From Porphyromonas sp. (GTDB taxonomy: Bacteria > Bacteroidota > Bacteroidia > Bacteroidales > Porphyromonadaceae), in contig NZ_JAUMXC010000007.1 in the NCBI RefSeq assembly GCF_030529325.1, positions 1 through 64,000 on the forward strand: 64,000 bases of DNA, given 5' to 3'. The notes beneath the pieces are model-generated. The model saw only the letters and a program-made list of their open reading frames with translations. It did no database searches and had not been told where the DNA came from. The translations under genes and the position numbers were made by a program. Below, piece after piece: positions 29,557 through 38,962 of the stretch. How positions within the stretch are numbered: the first letter of the stretch is position 1; every line of letters starts with the position of its first letter.

Positions 29557-29908
29557 CATCCTCTCCACAAAGCAAAGTCTACTAAAAAAACTGTCAGTAG
29601 GGAGAGACCAAAAAGAAACATATTCCGGCAAAAACATCCAACTGACATCGAGCATTTTCAGACATTGAAAGGATATCTCGACATTCCCCAATCGGAAGAC
29701 TTTATGGTGTAGGACAGAAAGCATCTTGTCGTGCGCCAGAAAAGAAAAATTGAAGCCAACGTACTCCTGCTTGCCCTCAGAGGGCACCTCCACTTTTGGG
29801 AAAACTCATTTTTAATATTTGAAACCATTTTTCCACACACAACAGAAAGGATAAAGAAAGACAGAAGTTAAAAACCAAACAAAATGACCAATTTTAACCA
29901 AATTACCC

Positions 29909-29939
29909 TTGACAAGCCAAAATATTTTCAACAACTTTG
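29909..29939 (+). promoter_or_regulatory. Promoter-like site for the surface operon
   Basis: TTG (29909-29911) and CAACTTTG (29932-29939) separated by 20 nt; one base off TAnnTTTG. Transcription would begin near 29946, leaving a leader of about 220 nt. Confidence 0.4.
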
Positions 29940-30169
29940 CGCCGATCGTTACCATAGCGGAAACAGAATTTGAACAGAGCGTCCCAAAAACACTCATCAG
30001 AATAGTAACATTATACTCTAAGTATGAAAACAATTTAAACTATAACCTAAAAAAATCAACCACTATTTAGCCAATAAAATAAACCTCGCAATATGCTTTC
30101 AGACATATGTCTTGATGCTGAGCGTCTTATACTTGACACCATTTTTGACACTAAAATAATATCTATGAA

Positions 30170-31747
30170 ATGAAAACATCTGTATTCTTTTTGGGGATAT
30201 TGAGTTGTTTATTACTCCTATCCTCATGCCGGAAAGACAGTATTGACACTTCATCTTGGCTCAAGGTAGATGCTGATGAAGTGATAAGACTGGAATCCGG
30301 CACCGGCGAGAAGATCATCGCAGTAAGTTCGAGTCAGGGGCAATGGGCCACCACAAGTAATGCGGACTGGCTGGAAGCCAGACAGGCAGGAGACTATCTT
30401 GTGCTCAACGCAAGACCTAATGAAACTCTTAATGTACGCAAAGCCCAAGTTCTGGTCGTTTCCTCCGGCATCAAAAAGGCTCTACAGATAGAGCAGGAAG
30501 GCTATCCTACCCTGATAGTGGAAACAGATCCGGCAGAGATCACGTTTGCAGAAGAAGAGGGACAAATGAGACTTATACTCAAGTCTAACAGTACCGAATG
30601 GACTGTAAACAATCCGTCAGAAGACTGGATAGAGACCATCGCTCGTCCTCGAGTCGGTGAGCTTGTCGTGAAAGTCAAAGCCAATGAAACCACAGATGCC
30701 CGTACGGCAGAGATAGCGATATCAGCCAATGACCGGATCAAAACCATCAAAGTCAAGCAAAATGGCAAGCTACACTTCTTCCTCCCCTTCTCAGACTGGG
30801 GCACAGACTTCGCAAGTGTACAGAAGAGAGAGCTTGCTCGTAAGAGTAAATTGGCAGGCACACCCAACCCCAATCTCGGTGTCAAAGACTATACCTTCTT
30901 CAGCGTAAGTAAAGTTTTCCAGCGTGTAAGGTACGAGTTTGAAGACTACGGCAGTGATATGCTGCAAGCTACCACGGTAATAGGAGACAAAACTGTCCCT
31001 TACACTAATGAATTTCATGAGTTCCTACTAAGTGAAGGTTTTGAGCGTATTACGCCATTGGATGGACGTACCAAAGGCTTGTTACTATATGTCCATAAGG
31101 AGAAGAAAATTGATATGTCGATATATACGACCCTTGACAAAGTAGAGAAGAGAGATGTATCGATCATATTCTGTCGTCCCATCGTAGAGCAACCCGGTCC
31201 TATGCCTACACTCTCTAAATTCGATACAGGCATGCTGAGATTTGGAGAAGCTACCAGCAAAGAAGTTGGAGATTGGGAAAAAGCCAATGGTGGCAAGTAC
31301 GATGAAGACTTTTCTGCAGCACTTGGGACTCCAATCTTTTTTGCCGAGAATCCATTCTATGCCAGAGGATACTTCTTTGACAAGGTTGGAGATACTCCCG
31401 AGACAAAGAAATTCATATTAAATGGATATTTATATCTCTACATAAGTCATGAGTTAGGTCTATACAGATACGGAGGTATGGAGTATTTGACCAATGAGTT
31501 CAAGGCATTGTTGGAACGCGAGGGCTTTGAGTTTATGTACTTCTACCCCGGTAACAGAAGCTACTACTTCAAAAATAAAACTAAGAAAGTAGAGGTAGCC
31601 ATCAAAAGTATCGTGTTGGGTCCTCGTAGATTGCTGCGTGTAAACTTCGGTCCGACACCGGAGAAAATAACCGGCACCTCACAGGCAATGGGAGCAACAG
31701 AGTCAAATAACATGATCAGTACTAACATTACAAACGTAGAGCTATGA
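30170..31747 (+). CDS. BACON-domain lipoprotein, surface operon gene 1
   Basis: 525 aa. Lipoprotein signal ending LLLSSC (Cys20) then RKDS. Two BACON-like domains follow (residues ~30-110 and ~112-200; cores W.TTSNADWLEA and W.VNNPSEDWIE, ending IEQEG and VKQNG). From ~205 a region shared with the next two genes starts with LHFFLPFSDWG and RKSKLAGTP, and contains two similar pieces: FHEFLLSEGFE (~283) and YLTNEFKALLEREGFEF (~443). I do not recognise this C-terminal region. Likely a surface or periplasm-facing outer-membrane lipoprotein. First gene of a tight five-gene unit; its stop overlaps the next start by 4 nt. Confidence 0.82.
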   Translation: MKTSVFFLGILSCLLLLSSCRKDSIDTSSWLKVDADEVIRLESGTGEKIIAVSSSQGQWATTSNADWLEARQAGDYLVLNARPNETLNVRKAQVLVVSSGIKKALQIEQEGYPTLIVETDPAEITFAEEEGQMRLILKSNSTEWTVNNPSEDWIETIARPRVGELVVKVKANETTDARTAEIAISANDRIKTIKVKQNGKLHFFLPFSDWGTDFASVQKRELARKSKLAGTPNPNLGVKDYTFFSVSKVFQRVRYEFEDYGSDMLQATTVIGDKTVPYTNEFHEFLLSEGFERITPLDGRTKGLLLYVHKEKKIDMSIYTTLDKVEKRDVSIIFCRPIVEQPGPMPTLSKFDTGMLRFGEATSKEVGDWEKANGGKYDEDFSAALGTPIFFAENPFYARGYFFDKVGDTPETKKFILNGYLYLYISHELGLYRYGGMEYLTNEFKALLEREGFEFMYFYPGNRSYYFKNKTKKVEVAIKSIVLGPRRLLRVNFGPTPEKITGTSQAMGATESNNMISTNITNVEL

Positions 31748-33204
31748 AATATTATATAATAGCAATCCTTGTAGCCCTATCTCTATGTATTACTTCATGT
31801 AGAGACGAGCAGGTATCTCCATCAAGACAAAAAACAGAATTGGTTGTGTCTCAGCAAGAGACTCTGACTCTACCTGCAGAAGCTACAGAGCACCGTGTAT
31901 CTGTACAAACCAATGTACAAGAGTGGACCTGTTTCTCCAAAAGCTCTTGGTTGCAAGCCAAGGCATCAGGTCGTGAAATAGTATTGTCTGTCTCCGCCAA
32001 TACCGAAGCTCAGTATAGAGAAACAACAGTGCAAATAGTAGCAGCAGATCAAGTATATAATTTTAATGTAAAACAACACGGGACTGCAATCACTCTGGCC
32101 CTAAGCAATCAGCCTGATATCATAGATCAGTGGGGAGCAGAGATCTTGGTGGATGTCAATACCAACGTAGAGACATGGACTGCAGAGTCAAGTGAGAGTT
32201 GGGTAGAAGTTACACCCAAACACAGGGACGATCAGCTATTGATCAAAGTCATTGCCAATGATTCTCGCTACAAGAGAAATGCCACAGTGACTGTCACAGA
32301 AACCACATCCGGTATCAAGAAGGAGTTTCAGCTCGTACAGAGAGGTATGGTCTATTTCATCCTTCCTTTTACAGGTTATGAGAGCAGCAAGGGAGAACTC
32401 ATAAACTTCGAAACCAATAGAAACAGTAACCTTGTACAGACTCCCACAGAGTACAACCCTGTGTACAAATTTGAGACGGTCAGCCCCATCTTCCGTACTA
32501 TACTGTACACCGTAGATATAGATGAGACAATCATGAGGAGTCAGGTATTCTTCGATACGAAGAAGATGACAACCGATCAGGAAAAAGCTGAATTTTACGG
32601 ATATCTGTCGGATGAAGGGTTTAATCACGAAGGGGACAACATCTACTACTCTACAAAACACCAGTCAGAAGCAGAACTTAAGGCCAATCACATGCTTTAT
32701 ACCTACTATCCTCTGGAGAAGGTTGCTACCCAGCCTATTGATGGCCTACCTCTTGAAAACACAGAGATCAACAGCACAACTCCCGATGAGATCAAGGCGT
32801 ATCAAAAGAATCTGGGTAGAGAGTACATAGACAGTCTGTCTAAGGAAGATAGAAGATTGGTGTTCCGTTCTTTTGATGGTGATAAAGAGGAGTTACACGT
32901 ATATTACTTTAGCTCTGTATCAGGCAAATTGATTGAAGCAATCCACTTCTATGAAAATATGCCAAGGTACATGTACACAGCGGATAATCAAAAGACTTAC
33001 TTCACGAGAGAGCTTCGTAAGGCTATCCGTAAGGATAAGTTCACCTTCAACTATTATTCAGACACCAAGCTCAGATATAGCTATCTCTCTCCGGACCGTA
33101 AGACTGAGATGCTTGTAGAGCAGGTGAAGCATCCATATCCGGAGAAAGGACAGACTCCTAAAAAGATGGTGAAGATCAAGTTCCAAATCAATCGTAATAT
33201 CTAA
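31744..33204 (+). CDS. BACON-domain lipoprotein, surface operon gene 2
   Basis: 486 aa. Signal ending LCITSC (Cys19). Two BACON-like domains (~residues 30-115, W.CFSKSSWLQA; ~115-200, W.AESSESWVEV, ending LVQRG), then the shared region: VYFILPFTGYE, NRNSNLVQTP, FYGYLSDEGFN and YFTRELRKAIRKDKF. It is the most diverged of the three in the last part. The start overlaps the previous stop (ATGA). Function unknown; see the neighbouring subtilase and barrel for context. Confidence 0.82.
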   Translation: MKYYIIAILVALSLCITSCRDEQVSPSRQKTELVVSQQETLTLPAEATEHRVSVQTNVQEWTCFSKSSWLQAKASGREIVLSVSANTEAQYRETTVQIVAADQVYNFNVKQHGTAITLALSNQPDIIDQWGAEILVDVNTNVETWTAESSESWVEVTPKHRDDQLLIKVIANDSRYKRNATVTVTETTSGIKKEFQLVQRGMVYFILPFTGYESSKGELINFETNRNSNLVQTPTEYNPVYKFETVSPIFRTILYTVDIDETIMRSQVFFDTKKMTTDQEKAEFYGYLSDEGFNHEGDNIYYSTKHQSEAELKANHMLYTYYPLEKVATQPIDGLPLENTEINSTTPDEIKAYQKNLGREYIDSLSKEDRRLVFRSFDGDKEELHVYYFSSVSGKLIEAIHFYENMPRYMYTADNQKTYFTRELRKAIRKDKFTFNYYSDTKLRYSYLSPDRKTEMLVEQVKHPYPEKGQTPKKMVKIKFQINRNI

Positions 33205-33223
33205 TTCCAGAAGATTAAATAAT

Positions 33224-34741
33224 ATGAAACACTTACTTAAATATACCACAGTCCTGATTGGTCTGCTCACCATTGGGTTATACGGGTGTACCAGAGATAT
33301 ACTACCGGATGAGGATAACTCCGTAGAGCTTACTCTATCTCAAAGCGTAGTCCTACTGGACAATACAACGACAAAAGCAGATGTGAATATCACCACTACA
33401 CGAGATTCATGGAGCTGTATTACATCCGCAGAGTGGTTGGAGTGCACAAAGTCTGAGAATAAAATGCACCTAATGGCTAAACTCAATGACACAGGCCATG
33501 AACGTGTAGCCACAGTCATTGTCACTGCCGGCGAGACTACAGAACAGGTTGTCGTCAAGCAGGCAGCAACCACTGGAGGCATAGGCGGATCTATCTCTAC
33601 AGACAAGACCGAGTTTCAGGTGGATCAGTGGGGAGATACCTTTGTGATACCTGTATATACCCACAGTAAAACCTGGGAAGTCATCTCTTCTGAAGATTGG
33701 GTCAGCGTACGTCCTAATCTTGTTAAGGGTTCTATACAGATTGTAGTAGCCGAAACAGAAGAACGTCCCGACAGAGAGGCTAATATCCTCGTCAGAGAGA
33801 CCAATACCGGAGACTATTTTTCTGTCAAGATTTCTCAAAAGGGTATCATGTTTATCATCCTTCCCTACCTGAAGTTTGGGACAACGATAGACCCTCTCAT
33901 GGAGTTTGAAGAAGCTCGTAAGAGTACAGTCATCGGTAGACCTGGGGATAACTCGGGAGCCTATGGAGCTGTCAACAAAGACCTATGGAAATTTGCAACC
34001 AAGAGTAAGCTCTTTACTCGTATGGAGTATCGCTTTGCCGGCGATAAGATGACTCAAGCATATGCATACAGTGATATTTACGAGCTGGATAAAGCGTATG
34101 ATGAGTTTACAGCTTATTTAGAAGATCTGGGCTTTATTCCGGATGATAAGAAGTTTAAGTTCTTCAATAAAAAGATGGAAATGATGGCTGAGTTGGGCTT
34201 AGGGGCAGGAGGTAATGAGATCTACCTACTCTATACATATCTTCCCAATCAGAAAGAGGCCTATCCCACCTTTGAGGTGTTCCCCGGACGTCTCTCCAAC
34301 ATAGAAGGGTGGACCGGCTATGACAAGGATAAAATTCATGAGTGGGAGACTGCCAATGGAGGTGTAACCAACAAGAAGGATGGCACTGTAAGCTCAATCT
34401 CCAAGACTCGTACTATCTATTACACATCCGTCAACCCTCTTGCACCTGAGAAGACAACATACACCCTCAAACCATCTGCGGAAGAGCAAGGCAAGGAAAA
34501 GATCACAGGATTTTCGCTCAAGTTCAGAGAAGTCGATACGAGCAAGTTCTTTTGGGAGAAAGATGGCAACTTCTATCTCACAAATGAGTTTATGTCCCTA
34601 TGTACCAAGTCCAAGATGAGATATGTAGGTAAGAATAGCGATGTACATATCTTCACCCACACAGAAACAGGCGCCTTCTATAGGATCAAGGTAACTGGAG
34701 ATCCCGGTAAGGCTTCTGTCACAATGGACGTTACACCATAA
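33224..34741 (+). CDS. BACON-domain lipoprotein, surface operon gene 3
   Basis: 505 aa. Signal ending LYGC (Cys22; TIGLYGC). Two BACON-like domains (W.CITSAEWLEC, VVKQAA; W.VISSEDWVSV, ISQKG), then MFIILPYLKFG, EEARKSTVIGRPG, FTAYLEDLGFI and YLTNEFMSLCTKS. Gene 1 and gene 3 share the EWE/DWEKANGG-type segment (~residue 375), which gene 2 has in altered form. 19 nt after gene 2 and 16 nt before the subtilase gene. Confidence 0.82.
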   Translation: MKHLLKYTTVLIGLLTIGLYGCTRDILPDEDNSVELTLSQSVVLLDNTTTKADVNITTTRDSWSCITSAEWLECTKSENKMHLMAKLNDTGHERVATVIVTAGETTEQVVVKQAATTGGIGGSISTDKTEFQVDQWGDTFVIPVYTHSKTWEVISSEDWVSVRPNLVKGSIQIVVAETEERPDREANILVRETNTGDYFSVKISQKGIMFIILPYLKFGTTIDPLMEFEEARKSTVIGRPGDNSGAYGAVNKDLWKFATKSKLFTRMEYRFAGDKMTQAYAYSDIYELDKAYDEFTAYLEDLGFIPDDKKFKFFNKKMEMMAELGLGAGGNEIYLLYTYLPNQKEAYPTFEVFPGRLSNIEGWTGYDKDKIHEWETANGGVTNKKDGTVSSISKTRTIYYTSVNPLAPEKTTYTLKPSAEEQGKEKITGFSLKFREVDTSKFFWEKDGNFYLTNEFMSLCTKSKMRYVGKNSDVHIFTHTETGAFYRIKVTGDPGKASVTMDVTP

Positions 34742-34757
34742 TATAATAGAAAAGATA

Positions 34758-37514
34758 ATGAACAATAAATATATTCTTTTGACACTGCTTGGTGCTTCAG
34801 TTGCCTTAGGCAGTTGTCGTCAGGATGATTTGGATCTTCCTACCCAAGACCTCGAACAATCAGCTGTACAAACAGTTGTAGACGATAGAGAGATTGCTTT
34901 GCCTAATGTCATTCGTGTTCGTTTCGCTAATAGTGAGGTAGAACGGATAGAACTTTTACTCAAAGACCAGCAGGGCTCGGACAAACTGGAGACAAGTTCT
35001 GTGCCCCTGCTTGAAGAGATCAAGGCAGTGCATATGGAACGTGTCTTCCCTCACGCAGGCAAGTATGAGGAACGCACCAGACGTGCAGGTCTACACCTAT
35101 GGTATGATATCACCTTGGAGGACGAAGTTTCGGAAGCAGAGCTTATGGCAGCACGTAACAAAGCGATGGAGTTGGCTGATAAGTCATCCGGCGTTACAGC
35201 GACAGAGCTTGTATATGTACCTAAGCTCCCTCAGACCAAGGTTGTCAAGTTTGATATGAATCAGCTCAGGAGCATCAGCACTACAGCGGCACTGCCAATG
35301 AACGATCCTATGCTATCCAATCAATGGCACTATCATAACGATGGAAGTCTTATCAGATCCAAGGCCGGAGCGGATATCAATCTATTCGAGGCATGGAAGA
35401 AAGAGTCAGGTAAGTCCGAAGTAATCGTATCTGTCGTAGATGGTGGTATCGATTTTGAACACGAGGATCTTAAAGACAATATGTATATCAATGAGGCAGA
35501 ACTCCGTGGTGTGGCAGGCAAAGACGATGACGGCAATGGGCATATCGATGACGTTTATGGCTACAACTTCTACCTCAAAAAGGGGACAATCAATGCCATC
35601 GACCATGGTACACATGTAGCAGGGACTGTCGCTGCACGCAACAACAACGGTATCGGTGTGTGTGGTGTTGCCGGAGGAAACGGTGAAGCCGGATCCGGAG
35701 TGAAACTCATGTCTTGTCAGACATTTGACATAGACCCCAAAGACAAAAGGATAAAGGGTGGTGGCTTTGCACAAGCGATCAAGTATGGAGCGGACAATGG
35801 TGCTGTAATCAGCCAAAACTCTTGGGGGACTCCCGGTACAACAAGAATCTCGCCCTCTACAAAGGAAGCTATCGACTACTTTATTAAGAACGCAGGATGT
35901 GATACTGAAGGAAACCAGCTACCTAACTCTCCTATGAAGGGAGGTGTGGTGATCTTTGCGGCAGGTAACGAAGGTACTGACTATGCAGCCTCACCCGCTG
36001 CCTACACAAAGGTCATATCTGTGTCGGCAATGAGTACAGATTTCCGAGTATCGCCATACTCCAACCGTGGAGACTGGGTAACTATCATGGCTCCGGGTGG
36101 AGACATCTACCAACACAAAGGTCAAGTACTCAGCACACTGCCAAACAACGAATATGGCTATATGCAGGGTACCTCGATGGCTTGTCCTCATGTATCCGGT
36201 GTTGCTGCTTTGATTGTATCCAAGTTTGGTGGTCAAGGATTCACTGCAGAAGAACTAACTAAGCGTCTCAAGACTGCCATCTCATCCGTGGATATCAACG
36301 AGATGAACCCTGAGTATGCCGGACGTTTAGGTGTAGGATATATAGATGCCAATATTGCAATATCAGGCAAAGCCTCTACGACTGCTCCGGATATGGTTCG
36401 TTGGGAAAAGGTAACATCTACTCATACAGGACTTGATCTGACTTGGCACGTAGCCGGTGATGAGGATGATCAAAAAGCATTTGGTTATAATATCTACATG
36501 GATAAAAAGCCATTGACCAAGGAAAAACTTGCCAAGGCACATAAGATCACCGTTACCAAGAGTGCAGCCAAGTTAGGAGAAACAATAGACTATCAGATAA
36601 AAGGCCTTAGTCCCAAGACTCGCTACTATTTGGCTATCGAAGCATACGACAGATGGGGTAATGTGAGTGAACCGGCTTTCAAAGATGGAGAAACTCTATC
36701 CAATCATAATCCGGTAATCACAGTTCCCGATCATGCAGCTATTCGCCTCTCAGGCAAGGATACTTATGATCTCACACTATCTGTATCCGATCCTGATGGA
36801 CACAAATGGACTCATAAGATCGCAGGTCCATCACATGGTGTGACAGTGGAGCGTGTGGGTGATGAGCTCAAGCTACATTTCCGTGTAGTTGTAGCACAGG
36901 GATCATATACTATCAAGGTCGTTATTACAGACGAACTCGGAGGAACAGTTGAGCAAGACATCTCATTTGAAGTCTATCAGAATGTGGCTCCAAAGCAGAT
37001 CAAGCAGTTTGAAAAGGCTTATCTACCTATGCATACAGAACCTCTGAAGTTTGATCTTGACACCTACTTCAGCGATGCCAACAAGGATGCCCTCAAGTAC
37101 TCCGTACGCACTATCGGGGCAGGTAGTTCAGTGGCTGTTATCATAAATGAGTCGAACATGACTGTCAAAGGTGCGAATCTTGGTCGTGCGGCCTTAGAAA
37201 TTACAGCTACAGATCCCAAGGGTATGCAAGCCAAAGCTATTCTCGAGCTGGAAGTCGTTCAAGATGAGTTGGTTCATATTATTTATCCAACACCGGTAAG
37301 TAGCACGTTGAACATACGTTTTGCATCTCGCTTGCGAAGCGCCTTGGTTAAGGTCTTCACACCCTCAGGAGAAAAGGTTTTGGATCATACGGTCAATCTT
37401 CCGGAAGGGCAACCTGTTTCCCAACTGGATGTACGTAGTCTATCTACAGGCACTTACATCTTGCACGTAGAAGCAGAAGGTAAAGAATATCGTCAATCAT
37501 TCATCAAACGCTAA
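34758..37514 (+). CDS. S8 subtilase with lipobox and T9SS sorting domain
   Basis: 918 aa. N-terminus MNNKYILLTLLGASVALGSC reads as a lipoprotein signal (Cys20). Residues ~45-190 form a propeptide-like region. The peptidase S8 domain (~195-540) has Asp228 (SVVDGGIDFEH), His283 (DHGTHVAGT) and Ser473 (GTSMACPHVSG), so it should be active. A fibronectin III-like domain (~550-640) and two cadherin/Ig-like domains (~650-835) follow. The last ~80 residues (YPTPVSSTLNI, LDVRSLSTGTYILHV, QSFIKR) match a type A T9SS C-terminal sorting domain. T9SS cargo usually has an SPI signal, so the lipobox is odd. Its neighbours are lipoproteins upstream and a PorV-like barrel 12 nt downstream. Confidence 0.9.
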   Translation: MNNKYILLTLLGASVALGSCRQDDLDLPTQDLEQSAVQTVVDDREIALPNVIRVRFANSEVERIELLLKDQQGSDKLETSSVPLLEEIKAVHMERVFPHAGKYEERTRRAGLHLWYDITLEDEVSEAELMAARNKAMELADKSSGVTATELVYVPKLPQTKVVKFDMNQLRSISTTAALPMNDPMLSNQWHYHNDGSLIRSKAGADINLFEAWKKESGKSEVIVSVVDGGIDFEHEDLKDNMYINEAELRGVAGKDDDGNGHIDDVYGYNFYLKKGTINAIDHGTHVAGTVAARNNNGIGVCGVAGGNGEAGSGVKLMSCQTFDIDPKDKRIKGGGFAQAIKYGADNGAVISQNSWGTPGTTRISPSTKEAIDYFIKNAGCDTEGNQLPNSPMKGGVVIFAAGNEGTDYAASPAAYTKVISVSAMSTDFRVSPYSNRGDWVTIMAPGGDIYQHKGQVLSTLPNNEYGYMQGTSMACPHVSGVAALIVSKFGGQGFTAEELTKRLKTAISSVDINEMNPEYAGRLGVGYIDANIAISGKASTTAPDMVRWEKVTSTHTGLDLTWHVAGDEDDQKAFGYNIYMDKKPLTKEKLAKAHKITVTKSAAKLGETIDYQIKGLSPKTRYYLAIEAYDRWGNVSEPAFKDGETLSNHNPVITVPDHAAIRLSGKDTYDLTLSVSDPDGHKWTHKIAGPSHGVTVERVGDELKLHFRVVVAQGSYTIKVVITDELGGTVEQDISFEVYQNVAPKQIKQFEKAYLPMHTEPLKFDLDTYFSDANKDALKYSVRTIGAGSSVAVIINESNMTVKGANLGRAALEITATDPKGMQAKAILELEVVQDELVHIIYPTPVSSTLNIRFASRLRSALVKVFTPSGEKVLDHTVNLPEGQPVSQLDVRSLSTGTYILHVEAEGKEYRQSFIKR

Positions 37515-37526
37515 CATCACTAGTCT

Positions 37527-38462
37527 ATGATAAAGAAAATCATATTGTTCTGCCTGGGATTCTGCGCTCTAGGCACGACATTAAATGGTCAGACGCAGAC
37601 CCTTCCTATTTTGGGTATGGGAAATGATATGCGCTCTGCCGGTATGGCAGGAGTCAATCCGGTCTATAGCCTTCAAGGTAACTTATACTCAAGTCCAACC
37701 TCTCTGCTATATGGTACAGACAAAGGGATACGCCTCAGCTATCAGATCGGCTTCCATCACACCACAGATGCCAATAGCGTCACATATCATCAAGCCTCAG
37801 CAGGCTATCGTCTGGGGCAACTCCGGGGAGTTTACTTGGGATGGCGCTACTTGGGAGGTACGGAAGTCCCTTATGTCAATGCTATGGGTATTACACGTGG
37901 TATGATTCATCCTCGAGACTGGGCAGTAGAACTGGGTTATACACGTCTCTTTGGAGAAGCATTTTCAGGTTGGGGACGCGTAGGTTATCTGCAGTCTTAC
38001 AACTCGGTAACAGCTGATGTTGTCACAGCTTCTTTGGGAGCTGACTATCGTTGTCGTGGGTTCTATGACGACTTTGGAGATTGCATGTTGAGTCTTTCTG
38101 TGGAAAACTTTGGCTCTAACGTAAAGTATGCGAAGTCCGCCGAAAGCTTCAAGCAGCCTACTCTTGCTCGGCTTGAGGGTAGTGTCAGCTTCCTAAAGGA
38201 TCGCAACCTCACGTTGGGAGCAGGAGCTCGTTACTTGTTTACAGGTAATGACAACAAGAAGATGATCTACAACTTCGGCGGGGAATACCGTCCGGGCAAA
38301 CTCATAAGCCTCCGCAGTGGTTATACATTGTCACCTTATGGCAATGTCTTGAGCTTAGGATTAGGTATCGGGTACAAGGGCTTCTTGTTGGACGGAGCTT
38401 ATGACAAACACGAGGTCAAGGAGTTTAACATGATTCGCCTGGGTATTACTTGGGCTTTGTAA
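37527..38462 (+). CDS. PorV/PorQ-like outer-membrane barrel
   Basis: 311 aa with a signal peptide (to ~LNGQ, residue 22). The mature start GMGNDMRSAGMAGVNP, then SPTSLLYG, is typical of PorV/PorQ/FadL-type barrels of Bacteroidetes, with amphipathic strands to a C-terminal aromatic-rich end (GITWAL). PorV carries T9SS cargo to the attachment complex and PorQ works with PorZ; this protein is shorter than PorV and its pairing with a sorting-domain subtilase suggests a dedicated helper, which is an inference. Last gene of the operon; a terminator follows at 38499. Confidence 0.75.
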   Translation: MIKKIILFCLGFCALGTTLNGQTQTLPILGMGNDMRSAGMAGVNPVYSLQGNLYSSPTSLLYGTDKGIRLSYQIGFHHTTDANSVTYHQASAGYRLGQLRGVYLGWRYLGGTEVPYVNAMGITRGMIHPRDWAVELGYTRLFGEAFSGWGRVGYLQSYNSVTADVVTASLGADYRCRGFYDDFGDCMLSLSVENFGSNVKYAKSAESFKQPTLARLEGSVSFLKDRNLTLGAGARYLFTGNDNKKMIYNFGGEYRPGKLISLRSGYTLSPYGNVLSLGLGIGYKGFLLDGAYDKHEVKEFNMIRLGITWAL

Positions 38463-38498
38463 TCCGGAAATTCCTTTTCGTAACTTTTTATAAGATGA

Positions 38499-38536
38499 GG
38501 GTGTGTCAAAATGGAATTTTTGGCACACCCTTTTTT
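38499..38536 (+). terminator. Terminator of the surface operon
   Basis: GGGTGTGTCAAAA (38499-38511) pairs with TTTTTGGCACACCC (38517-38530) with one mismatch (T.G), then six T. 36 bp after the barrel stop. Confidence 0.85.
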
Positions 38537-38910
38537 GTACTTAACTCCTCTTACCTCTGCACCTCACGCCCAATTCAATACCACTACCCTGAAAGATAAA
38601 CCGACATATTCAGATATCCGCAAGGAAGGCGATATTATGTTCCATGAAAATCAGGGAAGAAAGGATGCTCGAATGAGTATCAAACATTGAAAGGCTCGAT
38701 GTAATCTAAGTCTTAAAGACTTTTGCTTCATTCATCTTAGACATCAAAGTAAGTTTTGTAGCACACTGCGAGTTTATAACATTCCTCATATTATCAAAAA
38801 AAATACCTGAAAAAATCAGACGTAAAACAAAGTGTGAAAACACAAATACTTTTACGACAAATATTAACACTATTTATGTAATACAGATTATCTCGATATA
38901 TTTTTCTTGT

Positions 38911-38918
38911 TAGATTTG
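38911..38918 (+). promoter_or_regulatory. -7 element upstream of susC-like gene
   Basis: TAGATTTG, a perfect TAnnTTTG, 45 nt before the ATG at 38963. The -33 region is AT-rich without a clear TTG. Confidence 0.5.
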
Positions 38919-38962
38919 CAACACTTTATTTAGTTAATGAACTAAAATGTAAACAAATCACT

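Larger units (their letters stand above)
29334..30169. other. Divergent intergenic region (836 bp)
   Basis: Between uvrA (-) and the surface operon (+). It contains the uvrA promoter-like site, repeat copy 3 (29484-29556) and a promoter-like site for the surface operon (29909-29939). Short minus-strand frames at 29536-30033 look non-coding. Confidence 0.6.
38463..38962. other. Intergenic region between surface operon and Sus locus (500 bp)
   Basis: Holds the terminator at 38499-38536 and the SusC promoter element at 38911-38918. The stretch 38560-38890 shows no gene or clear structure. Confidence 0.65.

Noticed and set aside
29536-30033. Three minus-strand frames of 60-85 codons upstream of the surface operon
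   Set aside because: They overlap each other, have no recognisable features, and cross the promoter-like site; Phe/Lys-rich translations are typical of AT-rich non-coding DNA.
37527-38462. Calling the barrel true PorV (LptO)
   Set aside because: It is clearly shorter than PorV and sits outside any T9SS core cluster; a PorV/PorQ-like paralogue is the safer call.
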